In this document: piece after piece, positions 17,560 through 26,200 of the stretch
Numbering within the stretch: position 1 is the first letter of the stretch
Layout: each line of letters starts with the position of its first letter
DNA from: Amycolatopsis coloradensis
GTDB taxonomy: Bacteria; Actinomycetota; Actinomycetes; Mycobacteriales; Pseudonocardiaceae
Direction of reading: 5' to 3'
Length of the DNA stretch: 64,000 nucleotides
Assembly: GCF_037997115.1 (NCBI RefSeq)
Contig: NZ_CP150484.1
Span: 1,344,490 to 1,408,489 of the forward strand
Program-made: the position numbers and the translations under genes
Notes under the pieces: generated by a model
Seen by the model: the letters and a program-made list of their open reading frames with translations, nothing else
The model's database searches: none
What the model was told of the DNA's origin: nothing

Positions 17560-17730
17560 ATGTTCTCGACCATCCTGACCTGGGTCGGCTCGATTCTCGG
17601 ACTCGCACTCCTGGTGGCCATGGCCGCCGGCGCCTTCGTCGTCGACTTCGACGACGCCCGCGGTGACCGTCGCCGGAAGAAGCCACCAGTCACGGAGAGC
17701 AAGGGCACTCCCGCGGCACCGCTGGGCTGA
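17560..17730 (+). CDS. Small single-span membrane protein, 56 aa
   Basis: A short gene starting at ATG 17560 behind a very strong ribosome binding site (GGGAGGAGG). The product MFSTILTWVGSILG… has one membrane helix at about residues 5-27, then an acidic patch (DFDDARGD) and a basic Pro-rich tail (RRRKKPPVTE). Codon usage fits coding sequence. It is followed by a bidirectional hairpin at 17755-17780. No family recognised; the shape suits a regulator or partner of a larger membrane protein. Confidence 0.7.
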   Translation: MFSTILTWVGSILGLALLVAMAAGAFVVDFDDARGDRRRKKPPVTESKGTPAAPLG

Positions 17731-17754
17731 ACCCAGGTGAGCTGAACTCCGGCC

Positions 17755-17780
17755 GATCAAGGCGTCCGGACGTCTTGATC
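17755..17780. terminator. Bidirectional terminator hairpin
   Basis: Arms 17755-17766 and 17769-17780 match at 11 of 12 positions (GATCAAGGCGTC / GACGTCTTGATC) with a 2-base loop, placed between the convergent 56-aa gene and vapC. Confidence 0.65.
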
Positions 17781-17795
17781 CCCGCGGAGCTCGGC

Positions 17796-18212
17796 TCAGT
17801 CGAACGGATTGTGCACCTGCGCGCCGAGCCCGGCCATGTCGGCGAGGTTCCTGGTGACCAGGGTCAGCTCGTGGGCCCGGGCGGTCGCGGCGATCAGCCC
17901 GTCGATCGACGGCACTTTCCGCGGCGCGTACTGCCTGCCCCATTCGGCCGCGATTTCGGCGGTCACCGGAAGGATCCGTTCCGAGAACTGCGCGGTGAGC
18001 CCGGCCAGCCAATCGGCCAGCGCCTCCGCACGCTCCCTGTCCCGCTCCCCTCGATGCCTGAGTTTCGTTATCCCCCTCTCGATTTCCCCCACCGTCAGCG
18101 CGCTCAGATACAGCCTGCTCGACGACACCTCTCCCCACCACCGGGCGAAACCCGGGTTCGGCGTGCGGCGCCGAGCCTCGGACACGATGTTCGTGTCCAG
18201 CAGAAAGCTCAC
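17796..18212 (-). CDS. PIN-domain toxin of a VapBC module
   Basis: A 138-residue PIN-domain ribonuclease. The acidic metal-binding set is visible: Asp6 (LLDTNIVSE), Glu43 (TVGEIERG), Asp104 (PSIDGLIAATA) and Asp125 (TRNLADM). The family cuts specific RNAs, often tRNAs, with Mg2+. It starts with GTG overlapping the antitoxin stop (GTGA), the normal antitoxin-first order. The sequence is closest in look to the FitB/VapC group. All catalytic residues are present, so the toxin should be active. Confidence 0.88.
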   Translation of the reverse strand: MSFLLDTNIVSEARRRTPNPGFARWWGEVSSSRLYLSALTVGEIERGITKLRHRGERDRERAEALADWLAGLTAQFSERILPVTAEIAAEWGRQYAPRKVPSIDGLIAATARAHELTLVTRNLADMAGLGAQVHNPFD

Positions 18213-18508
18213 CCGCTCACCTCCACGGCATCCCTCGGCAGGTCTTCCGCTCGTTCGGCGGCGATCTCCTCCAGTACGTCGGCCAGCGCCTCCCCGTACT
18301 CGGGATGATGCTGCTCCCCGGAAAGCGCGAGTTTGAAATCGACGGCTTCGCCACTTCCGGTCAACCTGCGGTAATCCACGATGTCCAGCACCACGGCCAC
18401 CTCCTCCCCATGTTTCGTGACGAACTGCGGCCCATCGGACGCGGCTCGGCGCAGCAGCTCGCTCAGCCGCTGCTTGGCATCCTGCACTTGCCAGGTTGCT
18501 GCTTCCAT
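18209..18508 (-). CDS. Phd/YefM-type antitoxin
   Basis: A 99-residue antitoxin. The N-terminal DNA-binding part reads WQVQDAKQRLSELLRRAASDGPQFVTKHGEEVAVVL, the Phd/YefM signature; the C-terminal part is acidic and should wrap the PIN toxin. It begins at ATG 18508 with no Shine-Dalgarno, and a -10-like TAGTCT ends 6 bases upstream, so translation from a leaderless message is likely. Confidence 0.88.
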   Translation of the reverse strand: MEAATWQVQDAKQRLSELLRRAASDGPQFVTKHGEEVAVVLDIVDYRRLTGSGEAVDFKLALSGEQHHPEYGEALADVLEEIAAERAEDLPRDAVEVSG

Positions 18509-18526
18509 CTAGACAGACTAGACAGA
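18509..18526 (-). promoter_or_regulatory. Antitoxin promoter with two 9-bp direct repeats
   Basis: On the minus strand TCTGTCTAG occurs twice in a row, ending at the base before the ATG. The -10-like TAGTCT (18515-18520) spans the repeat junction. Repeats over a promoter in front of an antitoxin fit autorepression by the toxin-antitoxin complex. Confidence 0.6.
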
Positions 18527-18576
18527 ACTAGGTGGGTTGGCAAGGGCTGGAGGGGTGTGACCGGGGGAAACGGGTG

Positions 18577-20133
18577 TCAGGCGAGCTCGCCGAGCGCCTT
18601 CCGGTAGTCGTCGATGTCGTAGTCCATCTCGTGCTCGCCCGCTTCGGTGAGCTGGGCGGACAGCGCGTCGATGAGGCGGTCGAAGATCTCTTCGCGCTCC
18701 TGCCCGGTCTCGCTCAGCCGCCGCACGGCCTGCCAGACCTCGGCGGGCTCGTCGGCCCAGAGCTGGTCGACGATCGTGGTCTTGAGCGCGAGCCGCATCC
18801 GCGGTTCGCCGTCGAAGGTCTCCTCGGCCAGCGCCTCGTGGTACTCGGGGTGCTCGCCGATCACCAGCAGGCGGCGCTGTTCGGGGTCGGCGGGTTCGAG
18901 CTCCAGCTCCTCGTCACCGATCTCCGCGTAAACCGTCGGGACGGCGAACATCCGGCGCGCCAGGGCTTCCGCGAGGTCCGCCGGGTCTTCGATCCCCTCG
19001 GAGCCGTCGAAGTAGACGTCGAGCGCGGAATCCTCGTCCTGCGCGAATTCCTCCAGGAACTCGGTCGCGCTCTCCAGCAGCGCGACACGCGCGGCCTCGG
19101 GGAGTCCGGCGCGGTCGGCGGCCCAGGTGACCCAGCCGAGCAGGGCGGGCTCCAGCGCGTCTTCGTAGGCCTCGTCGATCTCGAACTCGCCGTCCAGCAG
19201 CGATTCGAGGAACCGGGCGAGCTTCTCGGGGCCGACCCGCAGGGGGCTGCCCGGCTCGGTCTCACAGCCGTAGTCGACGAGCAAGCGCGCGTAGAACCGC
19301 GTCGCCTCCGTGTCCTCGACGAGTCCGGACCCGATGAAGTCGGCCACGACCTCTTCGCGGACCTGCTCGGGCCATTCGGTGATCTCGGGCGACGGCTCGG
19401 GAGCGGGCAGCGCCCGGATCCACGCCAGCGCGAGCGCGTGAAACCGCGCGTAGTCCTCGCTGACGTCGGGCTCTTCGACGACGTCCGTCGCGGCCAGCCC
19501 GTCCGCGAGCAGCTGGCGGGCACGCTCGGGCAGCACCCGCTCCAGCGTGACCAGCTCCGGGTCGTCGGCGGCCTGCTGCCGCATCTCGGCCAGCACGTCC
19601 TGCGGCTTGTCGACCACGACGACGTCGCGGATCCGGCCGCCCTCGGTGAAGTCGACCAGCGCGAGCAAGCCGTGCTCGGCACCGCCGCGGGAGAAGACGC
19701 ACAGGAGGGAGGACTCGTCGCCGAAGACGTCACCGGTCCGCCAGCACTCCCCGACGGTCACCGCGGCCAGCTCCGCCACCCATTCCGGCTCCGGGATCCC
19801 GCGGCCCAGCACGGTGTTCAGCGCCGAAGCGGCCGCCTCGCGCTCCTCCTCGGTCTCGGCGAAGACCTTCAGCCCGGCGAGCAGCGCGGCCGCGGCGGGG
19901 GTGATCTTCCGCTCGGCGAACGCGATGAGCTCCAGGCCCAGCGGCGTTTCGTCCTCTTCGAGCTCGATCTCCCACCACTGGCCGAGCACCTCGGAGGTCA
20001 GCAGCTCGACGTCGAGCACCTCGGGTTCGGCACCAAGGGTCGAGAAGTCCCGGAGGACGTCCTTGAAGAGGCCCGTCACACTCGGAGTGGAGGGCTGGGC
20101 TGCCTTCTTGCGCGCACGGCTGACCGGACTCAT
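18577..20133 (-). CDS. Conserved hypothetical protein, 518 aa, acidic
   Basis: A soluble protein of 518 residues without signal peptide or membrane segments. After a basic N-terminus (SRARKKAAQP) it is strongly acidic and helical, with repeated Glu/Asp-rich helices such as ELEEDETPLGLELIAF and YAEIGDEELELEPADPEQ. I do not recognise the family. GC3 and codon use are normal for the window. It sits between the VapBC module and the DUF6880-like gene on the same strand, with 166 bp to the latter. Confidence 0.7.
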   Translation of the reverse strand: MSPVSRARKKAAQPSTPSVTGLFKDVLRDFSTLGAEPEVLDVELLTSEVLGQWWEIELEEDETPLGLELIAFAERKITPAAAALLAGLKVFAETEEEREAAASALNTVLGRGIPEPEWVAELAAVTVGECWRTGDVFGDESSLLCVFSRGGAEHGLLALVDFTEGGRIRDVVVVDKPQDVLAEMRQQAADDPELVTLERVLPERARQLLADGLAATDVVEEPDVSEDYARFHALALAWIRALPAPEPSPEITEWPEQVREEVVADFIGSGLVEDTEATRFYARLLVDYGCETEPGSPLRVGPEKLARFLESLLDGEFEIDEAYEDALEPALLGWVTWAADRAGLPEAARVALLESATEFLEEFAQDEDSALDVYFDGSEGIEDPADLAEALARRMFAVPTVYAEIGDEELELEPADPEQRRLLVIGEHPEYHEALAEETFDGEPRMRLALKTTIVDQLWADEPAEVWQAVRRLSETGQEREEIFDRLIDALSAQLTEAGEHEMDYDIDDYRKALGELA

Positions 20134-20299
20134 GGCGACATGTTTTCACGCGGACCCGGCCGGGCTCGTCGCGGTGGTCGCGGGCGCGGAACACGGAGTC
20201 CCGGACGCGGGCGGACACCGGTTCACCGACCACCGCGACTTCACCCTCTTCGCCGGGTTTCCTCGGTTCACCGCGAATAACGACAGGCGACGGGCGCGG

Positions 20300-21613
20300 T
20301 TACGCCCTGACCGGTTTGGGAATCGCGATTCTCGCCGCTTTGACCTCGGCGATCAGCCGGGTCTTGCGTTTGTGTATTTCCACCAATGTGCCGAGGTACG
20401 AGCTGAATTCTTCAGCCGTACCGGCCTTTTTGTGCGCCGTGCGCAGTTTGCGCAGTTGCCGGGCCGCCTCGCGGTAGGCGTTCGGATCCTTCCGCGTGAT
20501 CAATTCTTCGACATGGTCCCGGTATACGGGAATGGTTTCGGCCGGATGGGCGACGGAACGGGAATCCGCGAGTCCGACCCGCACCGGCAAAGAAGCCTCG
20601 AAGCGCACGGCCGCCCGCCATGCCTCGTCGGCGCGGTCCTCGCCGAGCAACGCGCGGACGAGTTCGTCGGCGGCCTCCGTGCTCCCGGCGGCGAGTTCAC
20701 GCAACCGGGCCAGCGCGGTCTTCCGCTGCGCGACCCAGCGCCCGGTTTCCAGCGACTCCTCGCGCAGCGCGAGGTACGTCGCGGCCGTGGGGTTCTCGTC
20801 GAAGTCCTTACGCGACAAGGGAACCGGCTCTTCCTCCAGCGGAGGCGCCTCCTCCTTCTTGTCGTGCGTGAGCGCCCGCGCCGCATGCGCGATGGCCTCG
20901 CTGTGCCGCCCCGCCGCGCGCAGCACGCGCACGATCTTGAGACTGACGTCCACCCGCGGCGGCTTGGCGGCGAGGATCGCGACGAGCGCGTCGACGTCGC
21001 CGGACACCTCCGCCAGCTCCTCGCGCAGCCGCTCGGCGGTCTCGCGTTTCGCCCCGGACGGATGCTCCGCCAGCACATCGTCCACAGTGGACTTTATCCG
21101 CGCGATTCCCTTGTCCCCCAACGCGGCGGCGAAGTCGGCCAGCTCGATGACGGGCCAGCCGGGGCCGTCGAACTCCACTTCGAGGATCCAGGCGGCCAGG
21201 CCCTCCGGATCCGGCGGGTGCGCCACGCAGGCCCGCGCGTACAACTCGACGGCCCGGTCCAGCCGGTCCGCGACCTCGCCCGAGGCGTCGTCGATCTGCT
21301 CCAGCATCTCGCTGATGTCATCCACGGTCCGGCGGGCGAGCGGAGCGAGATCCGCCCGGCTGCCGGCGTCGAGAAGCCGCTGGAGCGTGTCGAGGACGGA
21401 GCCGACCTTCGCGGCGTACTCGACGTTGCCCGCCAGCACGGCGGTGTCGAGGAGGCGGTGCGCCTCGGCGACGTCACTCCCCTGGGTGGCGAAGCGGTTC
21501 TCCAGGGCCTGCCGTAACGCAGGGTCACGCTCGGCTTGGGCGTGCAGCAGGTCCGCCAGCGTTTCCGCGTCCAAGGTACGCAGGTAGGGGCGCAGATCCG
21601 TCGGGGAACTCAC
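20300..21613 (-). CDS. Helical repeat protein, DUF6880-like
   Basis: A 437-residue all-helical protein, N-terminus SPTDLRPYLRTLDAETLADLLHAQAERDPALRQALENR, followed by TPR-like helical pairs (AKVGSVLDTLQRLLDAG, VELYARACVAHPPDPEGLAAWI, SLKIVRVLRAAGRHSEAIAHAARAL) and a basic C-terminal region (YREAARQLRKLRTAHKKAG). The opening resembles proteins linked to SWIM zinc-finger families, but no zinc ligands are present here. Its GTG start overlaps the stop of the upstream NIT-sensor gene by 4 bp, so the two are co-translated. Function unknown. Confidence 0.6.
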   Translation of the reverse strand: MSSPTDLRPYLRTLDAETLADLLHAQAERDPALRQALENRFATQGSDVAEAHRLLDTAVLAGNVEYAAKVGSVLDTLQRLLDAGSRADLAPLARRTVDDISEMLEQIDDASGEVADRLDRAVELYARACVAHPPDPEGLAAWILEVEFDGPGWPVIELADFAAALGDKGIARIKSTVDDVLAEHPSGAKRETAERLREELAEVSGDVDALVAILAAKPPRVDVSLKIVRVLRAAGRHSEAIAHAARALTHDKKEEAPPLEEEPVPLSRKDFDENPTAATYLALREESLETGRWVAQRKTALARLRELAAGSTEAADELVRALLGEDRADEAWRAAVRFEASLPVRVGLADSRSVAHPAETIPVYRDHVEELITRKDPNAYREAARQLRKLRTAHKKAGTAEEFSSYLGTLVEIHKRKTRLIAEVKAARIAIPKPVRA

Positions 21614-22533
21614 CCGGACAAGTCTGCCCGACCGCTTCCCCGACTCGTATGGGCCAACAGCGTGCTCTTTTCGGCGTAATCGCTCACCAGGTGTGACCAG
21701 GTCAGCGGCGTCGCTTCGAGGCGCGAAGGGCAGCGGACGGCCGGGATCGGCAGCCGACGGGCGAGCTGCATGACGATCGCCATCACCACCGCCGCGAGCA
21801 GCGAAATCGCCGCGGCGGCGGCGAGGGCGCCGCTCAGCACCCGGCGCCCGCCGTCGATCGCGAGCTGCGCCGAGTACTCGATCTGGCGCGCGGCGAGGTC
21901 GCCGAGGGTCCGGCCGACGACGCCGGCCGCGACGCGCCAGGCGTCCTGGCCGACGGGCGGCGGCGTGGCCGCGCTCAACGCGGATTCGACCGCGCCGAAC
22001 CGGCCCCAGTCCTCGCTCCCGACGAGGTCCCGGTAGGTCTTCCGGCTACTTTCCGTGAGTTTTCCGGCGATCGCGTCGAGCCTGGACCGGTAGGCGCCCA
22101 CGGCGGCGGCGTAGTCGCGCCGCCCCGCGTCGTCGATCCCGGCGACCGCGAGGGAATCGCTGCGGTCCATGCCTTCGACGGCGGTGAGCAGTTCGACGGC
22201 GATCGTCTGCTGGTAGCCGACCTCGGCGTCAGGGGCGGCCCGGGCGATATCGCGCAGGGAGGAAAGCGAGGTGTCGATGCGATCGGCGTACGCGGCGTAG
22301 GTGGCGGAGCGGCTGCCCGGCGCCTTCAACGCGACCGCCCGCTCCCGCTGCAGCGACGCGATCACCCGGCTCGCCCCGGCGAGGGTGACCGCTCCGTTCT
22401 CGGCGTCGTCGCGGTCCTCGATGGCCTGCTGGACAAGGAAACCGCCGATGAACAACGCGACGAGCACCAAGGCCGCGCTCGGCACGAACGCGATGGAGAG
22501 CATGCGAGACCGAAGGCTTCGCTGATACGTCAA
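21610..22533 (-). CDS. NIT-domain membrane sensor lacking a kinase
   Basis: A 307-residue protein with a membrane helix at about 13-35 (SIAFVPSAALVLVALFIGGFLVQQAI), an extracellular helical nitrate/nitrite-sensing (NIT) domain with the mark ASRVIASLQRERAVAL, and a second helix at about 233-255. In the usual actinobacterial proteins this is followed by HAMP and histidine kinase domains. Here only about 50 unrelated residues follow QLARRL before the stop. It overlaps the next gene by 4 bp, so the missing kinase is not split off nearby. It may be a decayed sensor kinase or a sensor that signals by another route. Confidence 0.7.
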   Translation of the reverse strand: MTYQRSLRSRMLSIAFVPSAALVLVALFIGGFLVQQAIEDRDDAENGAVTLAGASRVIASLQRERAVALKAPGSRSATYAAYADRIDTSLSSLRDIARAAPDAEVGYQQTIAVELLTAVEGMDRSDSLAVAGIDDAGRRDYAAAVGAYRSRLDAIAGKLTESSRKTYRDLVGSEDWGRFGAVESALSAATPPPVGQDAWRVAAGVVGRTLGDLAARQIEYSAQLAIDGGRRVLSGALAAAAAISLLAAVVMAIVMQLARRLPIPAVRCPSRLEATPLTWSHLVSDYAEKSTLLAHTSRGSGRADLSG

Positions 22534-22654
22534 GACTTTCCTTCCGGATCGGTCTCCCGACGCCGGCCGACGTTATGCAAGTTGCACTTTGCACGTCAAC
22601 GCTCGTCCGCCATACGGCCGTTAGCGCACCGTGACGATCTGGTAGGCACGGCAC

Positions 22655-22972
22655 GTGACACTCGACGACCTCAACCAGCGCCTCCGCGACTTCGCCGCGG
22701 CACGGGACTGGGAACCGTTCCACACACCGAAGAACCTGGTCATGGCGCTGTCCGGCGAAGTCGGCGAGCTGACTTCGCTGTTCCAGTGGCTCACCCCGGA
22801 GGAGTCCGCGGAGTGGCGCTCCGACCCTGAACTGGCACACAACGTCGTCGACGAGATCGCCGACGTCACGCTGTACCTCCTCCAGCTCGCGAACAGCCTC
22901 GGTGTGGACCTGATCGAGGCGGCGAACGCCAAGATCGACCGGAACGAAATCCGCTTCCCGGCGCCCGGTTAG
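22655..22972 (+). CDS. MazG-like nucleotide pyrophosphohydrolase
   Basis: A 105-residue all-alpha NTP pyrophosphatase of the MazG/dCTPase (RS21-C6) group. The Mg2+-binding ExxE…ExxD arrangement is visible in LSGEVGELTSLFQWL and VDEIADVTLYLLQLANSLG. It should hydrolyse a (d)NTP, possibly a modified or non-canonical one, to the monophosphate and pyrophosphate. Starts at GTG 22655. Stands alone between the divergent sensor gene and the M14 gene. Confidence 0.85.
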   Translation: MTLDDLNQRLRDFAAARDWEPFHTPKNLVMALSGEVGELTSLFQWLTPEESAEWRSDPELAHNVVDEIADVTLYLLQLANSLGVDLIEAANAKIDRNEIRFPAPG

Positions 22973-23041
22973 CCGCCTTTCGGGTCTTGTGGGGCGTTCG
23001 TTCGGCGGAAACACTGTGCCGACGTCCCTGGAGGTGGCCCC

Positions 23042-25564
23042 TTGTCGCGTTCGGCCCGCACCGTGTTCCTGGCCCTCGTGTTGTCCCTGAGCGCGGTCGC
23101 CGCGCCGGCGTACGCGGCGCCGCCACCGACCGCACCGCATCGGGACCCCGGCAACGGGCCGGAACGCAATGAAGTCGCCGCGACCGATCAGCCGATGGGC
23201 GTCGCGCGGGCCGCGGCGGGCGAGAACCTCGCGGGCGACCGTTCCGGCTATCCGCGCAAGACCCAGCTGCGCGTGTACCCGGAGAACACGGCCGACAAGT
23301 CGATCAAGCTCGGCCTCGCGCCGTATCACGCGATCGCGCCGAAACTGAACGCGTTGCAGGCGCGCAGCGACCGGATCTCGGTGGAGATCGCCGGACAGTC
23401 GGGCCTCGGCCGGGACCTCTACCTGGTGACGCTCACCGCGCCGGAGAGTCCGGCCGAGACGCGTCGGCAGGACGCTTGGCGCTCGCTGATCGAGAACGAC
23501 CCGGCCCGCGCCGCGCGCGACCCGTTCCTGCGCCACGGCTACAAGGCGCCGGTGTGGATCAACAACAACATCCACGGCAACGAATGGGAAGGCACCGACG
23601 GCGCGCTCCGCGTCATCGAGAAGCTGGCGACGTCGACCGATCGCACGACGGCCGAACTGCTGAAACGGAACCGTTTCTACTTCAACGTCACGGCCAATCC
23701 GGACGGTCGCGTCGCCGGTACGCGGCAGACGTCGCAGGGTTTCGACCCCAACCGCGACTTCGTCACCGCGTCGCAGCCGGAGGTGCGGGCCATGCGCGGG
23801 ATCGCCATCGGCAAGCAGCCGCTGATGATGCTGGACGAACACGGCTACGTCGCGAACACGCTCATCGAACCGACCACCCCGCCGCACGGCCAGAACTACG
23901 ACTTCGACCTCTACATCAAGCACGGGTACGCCAACGGGCTCGGCATGGAGCAGGCGGTCAAGGCGCTCGGACGGCCGGAAACGGCGAAACCCGAGATCCC
24001 GTTCCGCGACTACGAACCCGGCAGCTGGGACGGCTGGGCGCCGATCTACACCGCCCAGTACGCGATGTACCACGGCGCGGTGTCCTTCACGATCGAGATC
24101 CCGATGCGGGTCAACAACGCCGACTACGAAACGCGGCCGGTGGCGGAGCTCCAGCGGCGCGCGGTGATCAACACCGAGGTCGTCGAAGCCACCATCGGCA
24201 GCACGCTGCAGTACGTCGACCGCAATCGCGGTGAGCTCATCGCGAACCAGATCGAGATGTTCCGCCGCGGCACGGCGGGCGAGGCGCAGCGTGAGATCCC
24301 CGACGGATTCGTGCCCGGTTTCGGGCCGGAAGACCGCTACCGCACGGAGTTCCCGCGCGCGTACGTCATCCCCTCCGGCGGGGATCAGCGTTCGGCCGTC
24401 GCCGCTTCGCGTCTCGTCGACCACCTGGTGGCCAACGACGTCCGCGTGCGGCAGGCGGATCGCCCGTTCTCGCTGGCCGGGCGCCGGTATCCGGCCGGTT
24501 CGTACGTGGTCGACATGCACCAGCCGAAACGCGGCCTGGCGAACGTGATGCTGGAGCAGGGCAGCGACATCTCGGCGAAGGTGCCGGTCATGTACGACAT
24601 CTCCGGCTGGAGCCACCGCCTGCTGTGGGGCGCGTCGGTCGACATCGTGAAGCAAGGCAGGCTCGACGTCCGGGCGCACGACGTCGTCGCCGCGTCGCCG
24701 ACCGGCGGCATCGACGCCGCGCCCGGCCGTGACCTCGCGCTGAAGCTCGTCGACGGCAAGGACGTCAGCGCCGTCAACGACCTGCTGAACCGGGGACTCG
24801 CGCTGGGACGTGCGGACGACGGCACGATCATCGTCCCCGCGTCGGCCCGCCCGGCGGCCGCCGAGGTGGCGGACCGCTACGGCGTCCGGTTCACCGAAGC
24901 ACACGGGACGGCGGCGCCGTTGACCCGCAAGACCATCGCGGCCGCCGTCGGGCCGGACGAGCTGAAAGCGCTGCGAGACATGGGCTTCGACGTGCGACCG
25001 GTGTCTGCGGCGGTGCTCAACGCCGGCTTCGACTGGTCCAGGGTGGACCTGCTGTTCGTCTCATCGGGACTGCGCTACACCGATCTCAACCCGGCCGCGA
25101 AGGACGCTTTGCGTGCCTTCCTCACTCGCGGCGGCGTGGTCACCCGCGGTGCCACGGGCGCGCGGTTCAACACCGACGTGGGACTTCTCGAAGCGCGTCC
25201 GGTCGCGGGCTGGGAGGACGGGAACGGCGTCGTCTCGGTGGTCAACGGGACCGGCCCGGTGGGTAGCGGCGCGCTGCCGGACTCGTTCGTCTACGGACCG
25301 TTCTGGTTCACCGATCTCGGCTCCTCGGTCAGTGTCGAGCAACGCTACGCGAGCGGCAATCCGCTGGTCGCGGGGCATTGGCGGACACAGGACGACGGGA
25401 CGGGCGGACCGCTGCAGGCGGCGGGACAGGCCGCGGTCGTGTCCGGGACCTCGGGACTCGGCGGGCGGGCGGTGCTGTTCGGCACCGAACCGCTGTTCCG
25501 CGATCACCCGAAGGGCTTGTACTCGCAGGTGGCCAAGGCGATTTACTGGGCCGCCGCGAAGTAA
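23042..25564 (+). CDS. Secreted M14-family zinc carboxypeptidase
   Basis: An 840-residue exported metallopeptidase. The signal peptide is MSRSARTVFLALVLSLSAVA ending at AYAA|P near residue 26. The M14 zinc site is NIHGNEWEG (His178, Glu181), with NVTANPDGRVAG and GFDPNRDF as substrate-binding blocks and a catalytic Glu probably in SFTIEIPM. The C-terminal half is a large accessory part. The start is TTG with GGAGG about 8 bases upstream; a TTG start is rare here but gives a complete signal peptide. The regulator gene follows after 9 bp. Confidence 0.88.
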   Translation: MSRSARTVFLALVLSLSAVAAPAYAAPPPTAPHRDPGNGPERNEVAATDQPMGVARAAAGENLAGDRSGYPRKTQLRVYPENTADKSIKLGLAPYHAIAPKLNALQARSDRISVEIAGQSGLGRDLYLVTLTAPESPAETRRQDAWRSLIENDPARAARDPFLRHGYKAPVWINNNIHGNEWEGTDGALRVIEKLATSTDRTTAELLKRNRFYFNVTANPDGRVAGTRQTSQGFDPNRDFVTASQPEVRAMRGIAIGKQPLMMLDEHGYVANTLIEPTTPPHGQNYDFDLYIKHGYANGLGMEQAVKALGRPETAKPEIPFRDYEPGSWDGWAPIYTAQYAMYHGAVSFTIEIPMRVNNADYETRPVAELQRRAVINTEVVEATIGSTLQYVDRNRGELIANQIEMFRRGTAGEAQREIPDGFVPGFGPEDRYRTEFPRAYVIPSGGDQRSAVAASRLVDHLVANDVRVRQADRPFSLAGRRYPAGSYVVDMHQPKRGLANVMLEQGSDISAKVPVMYDISGWSHRLLWGASVDIVKQGRLDVRAHDVVAASPTGGIDAAPGRDLALKLVDGKDVSAVNDLLNRGLALGRADDGTIIVPASARPAAAEVADRYGVRFTEAHGTAAPLTRKTIAAAVGPDELKALRDMGFDVRPVSAAVLNAGFDWSRVDLLFVSSGLRYTDLNPAAKDALRAFLTRGGVVTRGATGARFNTDVGLLEARPVAGWEDGNGVVSVVNGTGPVGSGALPDSFVYGPFWFTDLGSSVSVEQRYASGNPLVAGHWRTQDDGTGGPLQAAGQAAVVSGTSGLGGRAVLFGTEPLFRDHPKGLYSQVAKAIYWAAAK

Positions 25565-25573
25565 CGTGGGGGT

Positions 25574-26200
25574 ATGCCGATCCAGGTGCTGCTCATCGAC
25601 GACCACGAGGTGGTGAGGCGCGGTCTGCGTGACCTCCTCACCGACGAGCCCGACATCGAGGTCGTCGCCGAAGCGAGCGGGGTCGACGAGGCCCTGGCCG
25701 TGGCGATGCACGTCGAGCCGGACGTCGCGGTGGTCGACGTGCGGCTCGGCGACGGCGACGGCATCGCGCTCTGCCGCGAGCTGCGCTCGAAGCCGAACCC
25801 GCCGCAGTGCCTGATGCTGACCGCGTTCGACGACGAGGAGGCCATGGTCGGCGCGATCATGGCGGGCGCCGCCGGGTACCTGCTGAAACAGGTCCGCGGC
25901 CAGGACGTCGTCAACGCGGTCCGCGAGGTCGCGGCCGGCCGGTCGCTGCTCGACCCGCTGTCGACGGCACGGGTGCTCGACAAGCTGCGGCATCCGCCCG
26001 AGGACGAACTCGGTTCCCTCACCGAACGCGAGCGTGAGGTGCTGGAGCTGATCGGGCAGGGCATGTCCAACCGCGAGATCGCGGAACGCCTGTTCCTCGC
26101 CGAGAAGACGGTGAAGAACTACGTGACGTCGGTCCTCGCGAAGCTGGGCATGCAGCGCCGCACGCAGGCCGCGGCGTGGATCGCGCGCCGGGACAGGTAG
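25574..26200 (+). CDS. NarL/LuxR-type response regulator
   Basis: A 208-residue response regulator. The receiver has Asp9-Asp10 (LLIDDHEVV), phospho-acceptor Asp55 (VVDVRLGDGDG) and a conserved Lys (YLLKQV). The C-terminal LuxR helix-turn-helix reads LTEREREVLELIGQGMSNREIAERLFLAEKTVKNYVTSVLAKLGM. It resembles the DevR/DosR branch. No kinase is adjacent; the DevS-like kinase at the end of the cyd operon (31986-33146) is a possible partner. Its stop overlaps the next gene start by one base. Confidence 0.9.
   Translation: MPIQVLLIDDHEVVRRGLRDLLTDEPDIEVVAEASGVDEALAVAMHVEPDVAVVDVRLGDGDGIALCRELRSKPNPPQCLMLTAFDDEEAMVGAIMAGAAGYLLKQVRGQDVVNAVREVAAGRSLLDPLSTARVLDKLRHPPEDELGSLTEREREVLELIGQGMSNREIAERLFLAEKTVKNYVTSVLAKLGMQRRTQAAAWIARRDR

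Noticed and set aside
22229-24904. Very long open frame opposite the M14 peptidase gene
   Set aside because: High GC keeps antisense frames free of stops; the product is Arg/Val/His-rich low complexity, while the plus-strand frame has a signal peptide and zinc motifs.
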